Below, in pieces: positions 54,771 through 64,000 of a DNA stretch of 64,000 nt. Position 1 is the first letter of the stretch. The number at the start of each line of letters is the position of its first letter. A model generated the notes under the pieces. It made no database searches and was not told the DNA's origin. It saw nothing but the letters and a program-made list of their open reading frames with translations. Position numbers and translations under genes: made by a program. The stretch covers positions 1-64,000 of the forward strand of contig JADCGA010000001.1 in NCBI GenBank assembly GCA_020249265.1. Direction: 5' to 3'. This DNA is from Roseomonas sp. GTDB lineage: Bacteria; Pseudomonadota; Alphaproteobacteria; Acetobacterales; Acetobacteraceae.

Positions 54771-55982
54771 ATGGCAGGCGCAGCCGTATCACAAATGGAC
54801 ACCAGACTGGATCAAAGGGCTGACGGGCTCGAACTCACCATCCTCATGCCCTGCCTGAATGAGGCGGAAACCCTCGCGACCTGCGTTCAAAAGGCGCTGG
54901 GGTATTTGGCGCGCAGCGGTATCGCGGGCGAAGTGCTGATCGCCGATAATGGCAGCACAGATGGCAGCCAGGCTATTGCGCGTGGGCTTGGCGCGCGGGT
55001 CATCGCCGTTCCCGAAAAAGGCTATGGCGCGGCGTTGATTGCCGGCATAGCGGGCGCGCGGGGGCGCTATGTTATCATGGGCGATAGCGATGATTCCTAT
55101 GATTTCAGCGCGCTTGATCCCTTCGTCTCGAAACTGCGCGATGGGTATGATCTGGTGATGGGCAATCGCTTCAAGGGGGGCATTGCACCTGGCGCCATGC
55201 CGCCCTTGCATCGCTATTTGGGCAACCCGGTACTGTCCACCATTGGGCGGGTTTTCTTCGGTGGACCGATCCGTGATTTCCATTGTGGGCTCCGCGGATT
55301 TTCGCGTGCGGCGATTGCATCGCTTGATCTGCGCGCGCCGGGAATGGAATTCGCCTCGGAAATGGTGGTGAAGGCCACCATGCGCGGGCTGCGCATCACG
55401 GAAGTGCCGACCACGCTTTCCCCCGATGGCCGGTCTCGCCCACCGCATCTGCGGTCCTGGCGCGATGGGTGGCGGCATTTGCGGTTTTTGCTGATCTTCT
55501 GCCCGCGCTGGCTGTTTCTCTATCCGGGTGCGGTGTTTTTCGCGCTGGGCGCGCTTGGCATGGCGGCGCTGCTGGCAGGACCCGTGCGCCTGGGCGGCAT
55601 CACGCTTGATGTCCATAGCCTGCTCTATGCTTCGGGCGCGGTGGTGATGGGGTTTCAGGCCATGCAGTTTTGGGTTTTTGCCCGGCTTTATGGCGGGGTA
55701 ACTGGGCTTTTGCCCGAACCCCAAAGGCTTTCGCGAGCCCTGTCCCACTTCGGGCTGGAAGCCGGCTTGGTGGTGGCCGGGGTGCTTTTGCTGCTCGGCC
55801 TCGGGCTTGGCTTTTTCACCGTCGCGCAATGGGGCACGCAGGATTTTGGTGCCCTCACCGGTAGCAAGGTGATGCGCCTTGCCATTGCTTCCGTCACCGC
55901 CATGCTGCTTGGTCTGCAATTCGCCTTTGGGGCGTTTTTCCTGGCTTTGCTTGGCATGATGCGCCCGGCACCACGAAGCTGA
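54771..55982 (+). CDS. Glycosyltransferase family 2 with C-terminal membrane domain (dolichol-P-glucose synthase-like)
   Basis: LTILMPCLNEAETLATCVQKAL, LIADNGSTDGSQAIA, YVIMGDSDDSYDF, FHCGLRGFSR; upstream in-frame start at 54714 also possible. Confidence 0.9.
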   Translation: MAGAAVSQMDTRLDQRADGLELTILMPCLNEAETLATCVQKALGYLARSGIAGEVLIADNGSTDGSQAIARGLGARVIAVPEKGYGAALIAGIAGARGRYVIMGDSDDSYDFSALDPFVSKLRDGYDLVMGNRFKGGIAPGAMPPLHRYLGNPVLSTIGRVFFGGPIRDFHCGLRGFSRAAIASLDLRAPGMEFASEMVVKATMRGLRITEVPTTLSPDGRSRPPHLRSWRDGWRHLRFLLIFCPRWLFLYPGAVFFALGALGMAALLAGPVRLGGITLDVHSLLYASGAVVMGFQAMQFWVFARLYGGVTGLLPEPQRLSRALSHFGLEAGLVVAGVLLLLGLGLGFFTVAQWGTQDFGALTGSKVMRLAIASVTAMLLGLQFAFGAFFLALLGMMRPAPRS

Positions 55983-55990
55983 CCCCGCGT

Positions 55991-56155
55991 TCAGCCCTTG
56001 CGCTTTTGGATGCTGGCTGCGCGCCGTCCCTCCCGACAGGCGTCCGAACAATAGCGCACTTCATCCCACACGCGTTCCCATTTCTTCCGCCAGGTGAAGG
56101 GACGGCTGCAGGCAGCGCAGAGTTTTTGCGGCAAATGGGGCTTTCCGTGGGCCAC
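55991..56155 (-). CDS. DUF2256-like small zinc-finger protein (54 aa)
   Basis: Manual translation from GTG at 56155: [54 protein letters not shown] (CxxC...CxxxC); below the ORF-track cutoff. Confidence 0.8.
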   Translation of the reverse strand: MAHGKPHLPQKLCAACSRPFTWRKKWERVWDEVRYCSDACREGRRAASIQKRKG

Positions 56156-56157
56156 GC

Positions 56158-56430
56158 CTATTCGCCGGCCCGGACTTCGCCGACCACCCGCCCGCGCGCG
56201 GGGTCAAACAGCACTACCCTTTCGCCGTCGGGCCGCACCACCCAAATGGCGATTGTCTTTTCCACCCCAGCTATGCCAGCAATGCGTGTACCGGCAGGCT
56301 GACCCAGCGTAGCCGCATTGAAAGCGACCGTCGAACCACCTGCACGCTGGACGATCAGCACAACCAACGTCACGGTTGCCGCAACGATCAGCACCCCCAT
56401 CGCAACGACCAAAACCTTGAGAAATCGCAC
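56158..56430 (-). CDS. Small single-TM membrane protein of unknown function (DUF6476-like possible)
   Basis: GTG start at 56430: [32 protein letters not shown]...; divergent from the rluA-family gene; rest of the 215-aa track ORF overlaps that gene. Confidence 0.6.
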   Translation of the reverse strand: MRFLKVLVVAMGVLIVAATVTLVVLIVQRAGGSTVAFNAATLGQPAGTRIAGIAGVEKTIAIWVVRPDGERVVLFDPARGRVVGEVRAGE

Positions 56431-56442
56431 GGAAACCCCCTT

Positions 56443-57414
56443 TTGACTGCCGAACGCCACGAATTCCGCGCGCCCCCGGAAGCGGCCGGCCAACGCGCCG
56501 ATCGCTTCCTTGCAGACGCGATAGGTTCTCTCTCCCGCTCCCGCGTCAAGGGCCTGATTGTCGAAGGCCATGCCAGCCGGGATGGCGCGCCGCTGAAAGA
56601 ACCGGCGGAACCCATTCGCCCCGGGGCGCTTTACGCGCTGGAAATCCCCGCCGCCATCCCTGCCCTGCCGCAGCCGCAGGATATTCCGCTGACCATCTTG
56701 CATGAGGATGCTGACCTGATCGTGCTCGACAAACCCGCGGGGCTTGTGGTGCATCCGGCGCCCGGCAATCAGGATGGCACGCTTGTGAATGCGTTGCTGG
56801 CCCATGCGGGTGATGACCTACCCGGCATTGGGGGCGAAAAGCGGCCCGGCATTGTGCATCGGCTGGATAAAGACACATCGGGCGTCATGGTCGCGGCCAA
56901 GACCGAATTGGCTTTGCGCCGGCTATCCGAAAGCTTCGCCGAACGCGATCTGGAACGGCAGTATCTGGCCCTATGCTGGGGCCTGCCCGCCGCCATGGAA
57001 GGCGAAATCAATGCCCCGATCGGCCGACATCCGGCGGATCGCAAGCGCATGGCGGTAGTGGAACGCGGCAAGCCCGCCATCACGCGCTATAAGGTGCTGC
57101 GGTCCTGGGGAACGTCCTGCGCCCTGGTGGCCTGCAAGCTACTAACGGGGCGGACGCATCAAGTCCGTGTGCATATGGCCCATATCGGCCATCCCTTGGT
57201 GGGGGACCCGGTCTATCTGCGCCGCACGCCGGCTGCCGCCCGCACCCTGGATGCCGCGGTGCGCGATGCGCTTCTTGCCTTTCCACGCCAAGCTTTGCAT
57301 GCCGCAAGCCTTGGCTTTCGTCACCCCATCAGCGGCCAGGCTTTGCATTTCGAACGCCCCCCGCCCGAGGATATGGCGGCGCTGCTCACATTACTGGATG
57401 GTAACACGGAGTAA
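56443..57414 (+). CDS. RluA family pseudouridine synthase
   Basis: S4-like N-terminus (QRADRFLADAIGSLSRSRVKGLI), GIVHRLDKDTSGVMVAAKT catalytic HRLD, LLTGRTHQVRVHMAHIGHPLVGDPVY. Confidence 0.93.
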   Translation: MTAERHEFRAPPEAAGQRADRFLADAIGSLSRSRVKGLIVEGHASRDGAPLKEPAEPIRPGALYALEIPAAIPALPQPQDIPLTILHEDADLIVLDKPAGLVVHPAPGNQDGTLVNALLAHAGDDLPGIGGEKRPGIVHRLDKDTSGVMVAAKTELALRRLSESFAERDLERQYLALCWGLPAAMEGEINAPIGRHPADRKRMAVVERGKPAITRYKVLRSWGTSCALVACKLLTGRTHQVRVHMAHIGHPLVGDPVYLRRTPAAARTLDAAVRDALLAFPRQALHAASLGFRHPISGQALHFERPPPEDMAALLTLLDGNTE

Positions 57415-57438
57415 CCCGAGTATTTCAGTCGGTTTTTC

Positions 57439-57467
57439 TTGCATCCTCCCTTAGTTCCGGCTATTAA
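57439..57467 (+). promoter_or_regulatory. Putative rpoH promoter (-35 TTGCAT, 17-nt spacer, -10 TATTAA)
   Basis: TTGCAT 57439-57444 and TATTAA 57462-57467 upstream of rpoH. Confidence 0.35.
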
Positions 57468-57630
57468 TGGTGTGTCGGATTCCTCAGGGCGCCAGTGCGA
57501 CCCGGCCGGCCAAGGCCCCATAAGGGGCAGGCGACCAGTCAGGGCTTTGAGGTAGATGACGGAATTTTAATGATCGATCCAGGATGCCGCCTTTGGGGCA
57601 GAGCAGGTCGGTGCAGGAGGATATGAAACC

Positions 57631-58515
57631 ATGGCATCTTCTATGGCCATTCCGATGGCGACCGAGGGCAACCTCTCACGCTATCTCCAAGACATTCGCA
57701 AATTCCCGATGCTCTCGGCTGAGGAAGAACTCAGCCTCGCGCGCCGTTGGCGCGATAGCGCCGATGAGCCGGCTGCGCATAAGCTTGTCACCTCCCACCT
57801 CCGCCTGGTGGCCAAGATTGCCATGGGCTATCGCGGCTATGGCCTGCCGGTAGGGGAGCTGATTTCCGAAGGCAATGTCGGGATGATGCAGGCGGTCAAG
57901 CGCTTCGACCCCGATCGCGGCTTCCGTCTGGCCACCTACGCCATGTGGTGGATCCGTGCCGCCATTCAAGAATACATCCTGCATTCCTGGTCGCTCGTGA
58001 AAATGGGCACCACGGCGGCGCAGAAGAAGCTGTTCTTCAACCTCCGCCGGCTGAAGGCGCAAATGTCCGCCCTGGAAGAAGGCGATTTGCAGCCCGAACA
58101 GGTGGCCAAGATCAGCCATGTGCTGCAAGTGCCGGAACAGGACGTGATTTCGATGAACCGGCGCCTTGCCGCCGCCGATAACAGCCTGAACGCGCCACTG
58201 CGCGCCGATGGCGAAGGCGAATGGCAGGATTGGCTGGTGGATGAAAGCGAGAACCAGGAACAGGAACTTGCCGAACATCAGGACATGTCAAACCGCCGCG
58301 AATTGCTGAGCGGCGCGCTGAAGACGCTGAATGAGCGTGAACGGCATATCCTGATCGAACGCCGGCTGAAGGAAGAACCGACCACGCTGGAAGAACTTTC
58401 GCAGCACTACAACATCAGCCGCGAAAGGGTGCGTCAGATCGAGGTGCGGGCCTTTGAAAAGCTACAAAAATCCATGAAGCAGCAGATCATGGATCGGCGG
58501 CTGACGATTGGCTGA
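57631..58515 (+). CDS. rpoH: RNA polymerase sigma-32 factor
   Basis: NLSRYLQDIRKFPMLSAEEELSLARRW, GLPVGELISEGNVGMMQAVKRFDPDRGFRLATYAMWWIRAAIQEYILHSWSLVKMGTTAAQKKLFFNLR; AGGAGG upstream. Confidence 0.97.
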   Translation: MASSMAIPMATEGNLSRYLQDIRKFPMLSAEEELSLARRWRDSADEPAAHKLVTSHLRLVAKIAMGYRGYGLPVGELISEGNVGMMQAVKRFDPDRGFRLATYAMWWIRAAIQEYILHSWSLVKMGTTAAQKKLFFNLRRLKAQMSALEEGDLQPEQVAKISHVLQVPEQDVISMNRRLAAADNSLNAPLRADGEGEWQDWLVDESENQEQELAEHQDMSNRRELLSGALKTLNERERHILIERRLKEEPTTLEELSQHYNISRERVRQIEVRAFEKLQKSMKQQIMDRRLTIG

Positions 58516-58533
58516 ATGAGCTTTGTGCAATAA

Positions 58534-58566
58534 AAAAGGCGGTGGAATGCCCACCGCCTTTTCTTT
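58534..58566. terminator. Bidirectional rho-independent terminator between rpoH and the ABC receptor gene
   Basis: AAAAGGCGGTGG-AATGC-CCACCGCCTTTT with A/T runs on both sides. Confidence 0.88.
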
Positions 58567-58579
58567 TGCCCTGATGGTT

Positions 58580-59614
58580 TCAGCGCATCGGGGGCGCGTA
58601 TTGCAGACCGCCCTTGGTCCAGAGATTGTTGATGCTACGCGGGAAGCCGATCGGGGTCATATTGCGTTCCCAAATTTCCCCGTAATTCCCAACAGCACGG
58701 ATGATGCGCGGCGCCCAATCCTTTTCCAACCCCAGCATCTGGCCAAGATCACCGGTCTGGCCCATGAAGCGCTGGATATCGGGGTTCGTGCTATTGGCGA
58801 AGCTGCCCACATTGGCTTGCGTAATGCCAAGTTCTTCCGCCGTGATCAGGGCGAAATGCACCCAGCGCACGACATCAAAATAGCGCCAGTCACCCTTGCG
58901 CACCACGGGGCCGAGCGGTTCCTTGGAAATGATTTCCGGCAGCAGCAGGAAACGATTGGCATTGGCACCTTGCGCCGCGGCGAAGGACGCCAAGCCTGAA
59001 GCATCGGTGGTATAAGCATCGCAGCGCTTGTTGATGAAGGCGGTGCGGATTTCCTCGATATTCTCGATCACTACAGGGGTGAAGCGTAGCCGATTGTTGC
59101 GGAAGAAATCGGTCATGTTGAGTTCGGTGGTGGTGCCTGGCTGCACGCAAACCGTCGCGCCATCCAATTGCTTGGCTGAGGTCACGCCGCTATCGCGATG
59201 CACCATGAAGCCCTGACCGTCATAGACATTGATGCCCGCAAAAACCAGGCCGAGCGAGGCTTCGCGCGTCAGGGTCCAGGTCGTGGTGCGGGACAGCAGA
59301 TCAATCTCGCCCGATTGCAGCATGGTGAAGCGCTGCTGCGTCGAAGAAGGCACAATGCGAAGCCGGTTGGGGTCGCCCAGGATCGCTGTGGCAACGGCGC
59401 GGCAATAATCCACATCAAGCCCGCGCCACACGCCCTGGCTATCCGGCAAGGAGAAGCCCACCGTTGAGGGCGAGGTAGAGCAGATCAACTGCCCACGCGC
59501 ACGAATAGCCGCCATGGTATCCGCCGCCGGCGCCTGCGCCATGGCAGGCGCGGTGGTGGCGGCCAAAAGCCCCGCCAGGGCCGCGCCCTTCAAGGCGTTT
59601 CCGAGTTTCATCAT
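58580..59614 (-). CDS. Amino acid ABC transporter substrate-binding protein (AapJ-like)
   Basis: LICSTSPSTVGFSLPDSQGVWRGLDVDYCRAVATAILGD, VCVQPGTTTELNMTDFF; start MMKLGNALKG. Confidence 0.9.
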   Translation of the reverse strand: MMKLGNALKGAALAGLLAATTAPAMAQAPAADTMAAIRARGQLICSTSPSTVGFSLPDSQGVWRGLDVDYCRAVATAILGDPNRLRIVPSSTQQRFTMLQSGEIDLLSRTTTWTLTREASLGLVFAGINVYDGQGFMVHRDSGVTSAKQLDGATVCVQPGTTTELNMTDFFRNNRLRFTPVVIENIEEIRTAFINKRCDAYTTDASGLASFAAAQGANANRFLLLPEIISKEPLGPVVRKGDWRYFDVVRWVHFALITAEELGITQANVGSFANSTNPDIQRFMGQTGDLGQMLGLEKDWAPRIIRAVGNYGEIWERNMTPIGFPRSINNLWTKGGLQYAPPMR

Positions 59615-59723
59615 TGATTTCTGTCTCCCATTGGTTCCGAAAGCCGGATTGCACCAGCTAGGCATCTATAACATGCCCCTCCCCGGCCCCAAGCCCTATT
59701 CACCGGCACCGGTCGAAAGGGGT

Positions 59724-61013
59724 TCAGGCGCGCGGATCGAGACCGCACCAATTCGCGATGAAGGTGGCCATCGTGAGCGTGCATTTGCGCAAATCCTCAA
59801 TCGAGGTGCGTTCATCAAAGGCATGCGCCCCCTCTCCCTTCGGGCCGTAGCAAAGCCCGGGGATATCGAAGTAAAGCCCGTAATAGCGTGTGTCATTCAC
59901 CGCCGTGGTGCGCCGTTCCGGCAGGCTACCGCCATGCACGGCGGCATGGGCGGCGGCGAGCACGGCCTCGGCCTCACTGCCAGGCTCAAGCACGTAAGGA
60001 TCGGTCTGAAAGCCGGTCCAGACGATCTCGGGCGGGTTATTGGCGAGGAAGCCATCGCCCTTGGCCGCCGCGCGCACCGTGGCTTCGATGCCGGCCATGG
60101 CTTCTTCCGGCGTGGTGCCGGGGACCAAGCCGATCCTGCAATCCACCTCACACCAGGCGGGGGTGGAAGATGCCCAATCACCGCCGCGAATAATGCCCGG
60201 GTTGAATTTGATCGGGTCCTTGATATCGGCATACCAGGCGCTGGCGCGCGCGGCCTCATTCAATTTGCGCGTATGGGCATAAAGCGCCTGGATCAGCACA
60301 TAGGCCGACATGATGGCATTGCTGCCATCCTGCGCGACGGCGACATGCACCGGAATGCCGCGCACGCGCAGCCGAAACCAGATGGTGCCGGTTTGGCTGC
60401 GCGTGATGGTATGGCCCGTGGGTTCCGGCACCAGCGCGGCATCAGCGCGATAGCCGCGCAGCAGGGTGGAAAGCGCGCCATTGCCGGTGCTTTCTTCTTC
60501 CGTCACGGTTTCCACATAGACATCGGCAGCGGGTTCAAACCCGGCATCGCGAATGGCATCCATGGCATAGACCATGCAAGCGACGCCCGATTTCATGTCA
60601 TGCGCGCCGCGGCCATACATCCAACCATCACGGATTACGGCGGCATAGGGCGGGTGGGTCCACATATCGGCGGGGCCTTCGGGCACCACATCAATATGGC
60701 CTTGCAGGATCAGGCTGCGCCCGGTGGGGTTCTTGGCGCGATGCGTGGCCACCACCTGCAAGCTGCCGGCGGGATCACATTCCACCATCGGCGCCATTTT
60801 GGGATGCGGCGGCACATCGGCCAAGGTGTAGCGGTCCACCGCATAGCCGCGCGCGGCCATCTGACGCGCGAACCAATCCTGCAAGGGCGCTTCGCGTCCG
60901 CGCAGGCTTGGAAAGCGCACCAATTCGGCCAGGAATTGCACCTGCTTGTCGAAATTCGCGTCTATGGCAGCGGCGATCCGCGCCATGGCTTCCTTATCGG
61001 CCATGCTGATCAT
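59724..61013 (-). CDS. M20 family peptidase, ArgE/DapE-type deacylase
   Basis: LILQGHIDVVPEGPADMWTHPPYAAVIRDGWMYGRGAHDMKSGVACMVYAM, EEESTGNGALS. Confidence 0.92.
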   Translation of the reverse strand: MISMADKEAMARIAAAIDANFDKQVQFLAELVRFPSLRGREAPLQDWFARQMAARGYAVDRYTLADVPPHPKMAPMVECDPAGSLQVVATHRAKNPTGRSLILQGHIDVVPEGPADMWTHPPYAAVIRDGWMYGRGAHDMKSGVACMVYAMDAIRDAGFEPAADVYVETVTEEESTGNGALSTLLRGYRADAALVPEPTGHTITRSQTGTIWFRLRVRGIPVHVAVAQDGSNAIMSAYVLIQALYAHTRKLNEAARASAWYADIKDPIKFNPGIIRGGDWASSTPAWCEVDCRIGLVPGTTPEEAMAGIEATVRAAAKGDGFLANNPPEIVWTGFQTDPYVLEPGSEAEAVLAAAHAAVHGGSLPERRTTAVNDTRYYGLYFDIPGLCYGPKGEGAHAFDERTSIEDLRKCTLTMATFIANWCGLDPRA

Positions 61014-61043
61014 TCTTTCCTGTTCAAAGGTCTTATGCTGCGT

Positions 61044-62639
61044 TCAGGGCGGGCTCGCGAGCAGCGCATTGGTGTACCAGGAAGGCGAGGCATCATACTT
61101 CACCTTATTCCTGAGCCCCGCCCAGGAAACCTTGAGATAGAAAATCGGAATAACACCCGCATCTTCGATACCGATCCGCATCGCCTCAGCGGTCAGCCCA
61201 TTACGCCGCGTGGTGTCCATGGTGCGCAAGGCCTCCGCCAAGGGCGCATCCATCGCCGGGTTTGAGTAATGCTGGCGATTGAAGGGGCCTGCGCCGGTTT
61301 CGCTGTTTCGTGTCATCAACACCTGGCGCAGCGTATTGGCCGCGATGGAGGAGGTATAGGTGGTCATGAACATCGAAAATTCGCGCGCCGTCGCACGGGT
61401 GAAAAGATTGGCGGGCGGCAGGACCTCGACACGGGTTTCAATGCCAAGCCGTGTCCAACCCTGAGCGATGGCCTGCGCCACATCTGTATCCGATGCGAAC
61501 CAGCCATTGGGGCTATGCAGCGTGATACGAAAGCCATCCGGATAGCCCGCTTCACGGAGCAGCGCGCGTGCCTGATCCAAATCATAGCGCGGCGGCGGCA
61601 TATTGGGGGCGCGGTCCGCCACCGCCGGGGCGGCAAATTGTTCCGCCGGCATGCCCTGGCCCATCAGCAGGCGGTCCACAATGGCTTGGCGATTGATGGC
61701 AAGAGATAGCGCGCGGCGCACCCGCGCATCGCGCAAGGGGTTCCGTTCCAGAACGCGGCCCTGCTTGTCGGTCACGAAGGGCGATGGATCACGCGCCGCA
61801 TCGGGGAAAAGATAGGCGGTGCCATTGCTGGCCACCCCAAAGACCGCCAGCCGCGCATCATTGGTCAGGCGCTGCACATCCTGCACGGGTACAAAATCAA
61901 TCAGATCAACATCGCCGGACAGCAGTGTTGCCACGCGCGCCCCGGGATTGCTGATGAAGCGCGTTACCACCCTTTCCCAGGGCTGCGCTTCCCCCCAATA
62001 ATTGGGGTTGCGGATGATTTCGTGCCTTTCGCCAAGCGTATAGCTGACATGGCGATAGGCGCCCGTGCCAATCATCGCGCGGCCTGCGTTGAAATCGCCG
62101 AGTGTCGCATTCGCATGCAGGCTGCGAGAGACAATCATAATGTTGGAAAGATCCCAATCCAGAAAGGGATTTGGCTCCCTGGTCCGGATCAGGACACGGC
62201 GGGGTTCCGGGATTTCAATGGCGGCGATGCTGCGCACAAAGGGTGTGAAGGGGCCGGGGCTATTCGTGATGGTCGGCACGCGCGCATAGGAAAAGGCAAT
62301 ATCCTCAGCCGTGAAGGGCGTGCCATCGTGAAATTTCACACCATCGCGCAGCTTGAATTCCCAGGTGAGGTCATCAATCACGCGCCAGGATTCGGCAAGG
62401 CGTGGCACCAGGCGGCCAGAGGTGTCGAAATCCACCAGGGTTTCGAAAATCTGCCGCAATATGGCGTTATTGGGGTTGGAGGAATGGTAATGCGGATCCA
62501 TGCCCGAAGGGGCGGATTGCGCACCGATCGTCAGGCTGCGCTGCGCCTGGGTGGGGGCCGCCCATAACCCCAGCAAGCCAACCGCAAGAAGCAGCGTCTT
62601 GAACCTACCCATGCCCGCTATCCCCCGAAGGTTTATCAA
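61044..62639 (-). CDS. ABC transporter substrate-binding protein, family 5 (peptide/nickel type)
   Basis: LTIGAQSAPSGMDPHYHSSNPNNAILRQIFETLV, WEFKLRDGVKFHDGTPFTAEDIAFSY. Confidence 0.93.
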   Translation of the reverse strand: MINLRGIAGMGRFKTLLLAVGLLGLWAAPTQAQRSLTIGAQSAPSGMDPHYHSSNPNNAILRQIFETLVDFDTSGRLVPRLAESWRVIDDLTWEFKLRDGVKFHDGTPFTAEDIAFSYARVPTITNSPGPFTPFVRSIAAIEIPEPRRVLIRTREPNPFLDWDLSNIMIVSRSLHANATLGDFNAGRAMIGTGAYRHVSYTLGERHEIIRNPNYWGEAQPWERVVTRFISNPGARVATLLSGDVDLIDFVPVQDVQRLTNDARLAVFGVASNGTAYLFPDAARDPSPFVTDKQGRVLERNPLRDARVRRALSLAINRQAIVDRLLMGQGMPAEQFAAPAVADRAPNMPPPRYDLDQARALLREAGYPDGFRITLHSPNGWFASDTDVAQAIAQGWTRLGIETRVEVLPPANLFTRATAREFSMFMTTYTSSIAANTLRQVLMTRNSETGAGPFNRQHYSNPAMDAPLAEALRTMDTTRRNGLTAEAMRIGIEDAGVIPIFYLKVSWAGLRNKVKYDASPSWYTNALLASPP

Positions 62640-62925
62640 AGAATAACGTCGCGCCGGCTTGGGATTACGTCAAGCCGCAAGACTGGCATGCTTCAGGTAG
62701 CCCGAGCGGGGGCTTCGACCTGATCTTAGGGCTTGGTTCACGATTGCCTGAATAGACTTCACCCTCAACAAAAAATGTCGATTCCGGCCAATGAACAACG
62801 CGCCTTCAATCTGGTCTCGCGCCTTCGCCCGAACAGCGTTGAGGGGTGGGCAGTTATGCAAGGGAGGCTCTCGCCCCCGCCTTCTCAATCCTTTGTTGAG
62901 ATCATTCGGTTAAGTGGACTTCTCC

Positions 62926-64000
62926 ATGACCATCACCTTGCCTCAGTATCCGCCAGCAGAACGCCTACATGCCTCGGAAGGCCGTGCCTGGCTGGAATGG
63001 AATGCCGACACGGATGATCTGCAGTTTTCGGCAGCGGCGCTGGACCTTCTTCATTTGAAGCCATCGGAAGCGCCGCAGCGTGAGGCTGAACTCGTCGCCG
63101 TGTTCAAGGCGCAGAGCCAAAGCAAATTGGCGATCGCGCTGGAAGACATTTTGACGCAAGGGGAATGTCGTCAGGTCGAATTGCTACGCAAGACCCCGGC
63201 AGGCGTGCAGCTTGTTTTGTTCAGCGGCCATCTGGATGTGTCCCGCCCCGGGCGGCTGGTAATCGCCACTTTCGAAGACATCACCACCAGCAGCCACGGA
63301 CAACAACATCTGGCAGCCCGGGCAAGATTTCAGACTTTCGTCAATCTGCTGCAACAGGATCCGGCCTTTTTCGATTCAGTCCCGCTTGGGCTCATGATGG
63401 TCACCAATGGCTTCATTACACAGGCAAACCCGAAGCTTGCAGAAATTCTCGCAACCCCAACGACAAATCTGGTGGGGGAGCCTGTTTCACGCATCCTGTC
63501 CGACAAGCAGGGTTATGATTTCTACATGGAAACCGTATTGGGTGACGGTAGCGAACATGGTGATGACCATGTGGAAACCGAATTTGAAAGTGAGGCTGGT
63601 ACGCCGATTTGGCTGAAGTTGAGCATTTCGCGCATTGCCTCAGGCGATGCGGACAATGCCTGCCTTTGCATGATTGAGGATATCACAACCCGCAAGAAGC
63701 TTGAGCAGGATGTCTGGAATGGCCTTGCCGAGACCATTTCCGCCAAGGAGGCGACAGAAAACGCCGCCCGAGCCAAGGATGAATTCCTGGCGATGGTGAG
63801 TCATGAGATTCGTACGCCTCTTTCGGCTGTCATCGGCATGCAAAGGCTGGCACTGCGCGATCCCGAGTTACAGGAAAAGACCCGCAAGCATCTTGATTTG
63901 GCGCAGACCAATGCGGAATTCCTACTTGAACTGTTGAATGATATCCTGGATTTTTCCAAAATCGAGGCCGGAAAGCTTGTTCTTGAATCGGTAGATTTCT
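62926..64000 (+). CDS. PAS-domain sensor histidine kinase, truncated by the window edge
   Basis: Manual translation from ATG 62926: MTITLPQYPPAERLHASEGRAWLEWNADTDDLQFS...KDEFLAMVSHEIRTPLSAVIGMQRLALRD...LLNDILDFSKIEAGKLVLESVDF; open to the end, absent from the ORF track. Confidence 0.92.
   Translation, partial: MTITLPQYPPAERLHASEGRAWLEWNADTDDLQFSAAALDLLHLKPSEAPQREAELVAVFKAQSQSKLAIALEDILTQGECRQVELLRKTPAGVQLVLFSGHLDVSRPGRLVIATFEDITTSSHGQQHLAARARFQTFVNLLQQDPAFFDSVPLGLMMVTNGFITQANPKLAEILATPTTNLVGEPVSRILSDKQGYDFYMETVLGDGSEHGDDHVETEFESEAGTPIWLKLSISRIASGDADNACLCMIEDITTRKKLEQDVWNGLAETISAKEATENAARAKDEFLAMVSHEIRTPLSAVIGMQRLALRDPELQEKTRKHLDLAQTNAEFLLELLNDILDFSKIEAGKLVLESVDF

Noticed and set aside
54789-56051. 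420-aa minus-strand ORF
   Set aside because: Antisense to the GT2 gene with strong GT2 motifs; no coherent protein signature.
59514-61265. 583-aa + strand ORF
   Set aside because: Antisense to the M20 peptidase and parts of flanking ABC receptor genes, which have clear motifs; His/Gly/Arg-rich shadow translation.

Overview
This window looks like a high-GC alphaproteobacterial chromosome segment. The many TctC/Bug-type receptors, the RpoH/RluD neighbours and overall gene content suggest Acetobacteraceae, but that placement is inference. I saw no CRISPR array, rRNA, confident tRNA or insertion sequence. Main blocks: sugar-nucleotide epimerase and phosphoheptose isomerase; cysE/cysK; DedA; Hsp33; a hydantoinase/oxoprolinase-type operon (SDR, M20 amidohydrolase, HyuA, HyuB) facing a 2-hydroxyacid dehydrogenase, flavin reductase, two TctC receptors and a TPP enzyme; a TorF-like porin; an exopolysaccharide/glycosyltransferase locus (about 23.1-32.2 kb); a DUF35/thiolase/ArgH-like/TctC cluster; a modABC plus ModE-like operon followed by NUDIX, LLM and PhoD genes; a 917-aa RTX protein followed by msrA, msrB, a beta-propeller, a CE4-like deacetylase and a fatty acid hydroxylase; a TRAP-type receptor paired with a hybrid histidine kinase; a molybdoenzyme/glutathione peroxidase pair; rluA-family and rpoH genes; M20 and ABC receptor genes; and a second histidine kinase cut by the right edge. 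Items absent from the supplied ORF track include a 52-aa ORF overlapping the RTX start by 4 nt (42427-42585), a 54-aa DUF2256-like ORF (55991-56155, minus) and the truncated kinase (62926-64000). Other direct observations: three in-phase 408-nt repeat units in the RTX gene (the last partial), paired 17-nt direct repeats around a consensus-like promoter between tetR and a hydrolase, and several intrinsic terminators. No completely new system can be demonstrated from sequence alone. The best candidates are the TRAP receptor-hybrid kinase pair, the small-ORF/RTX/Msr/propeller cluster and the DUF35-thiolase-ArgH-like cluster.
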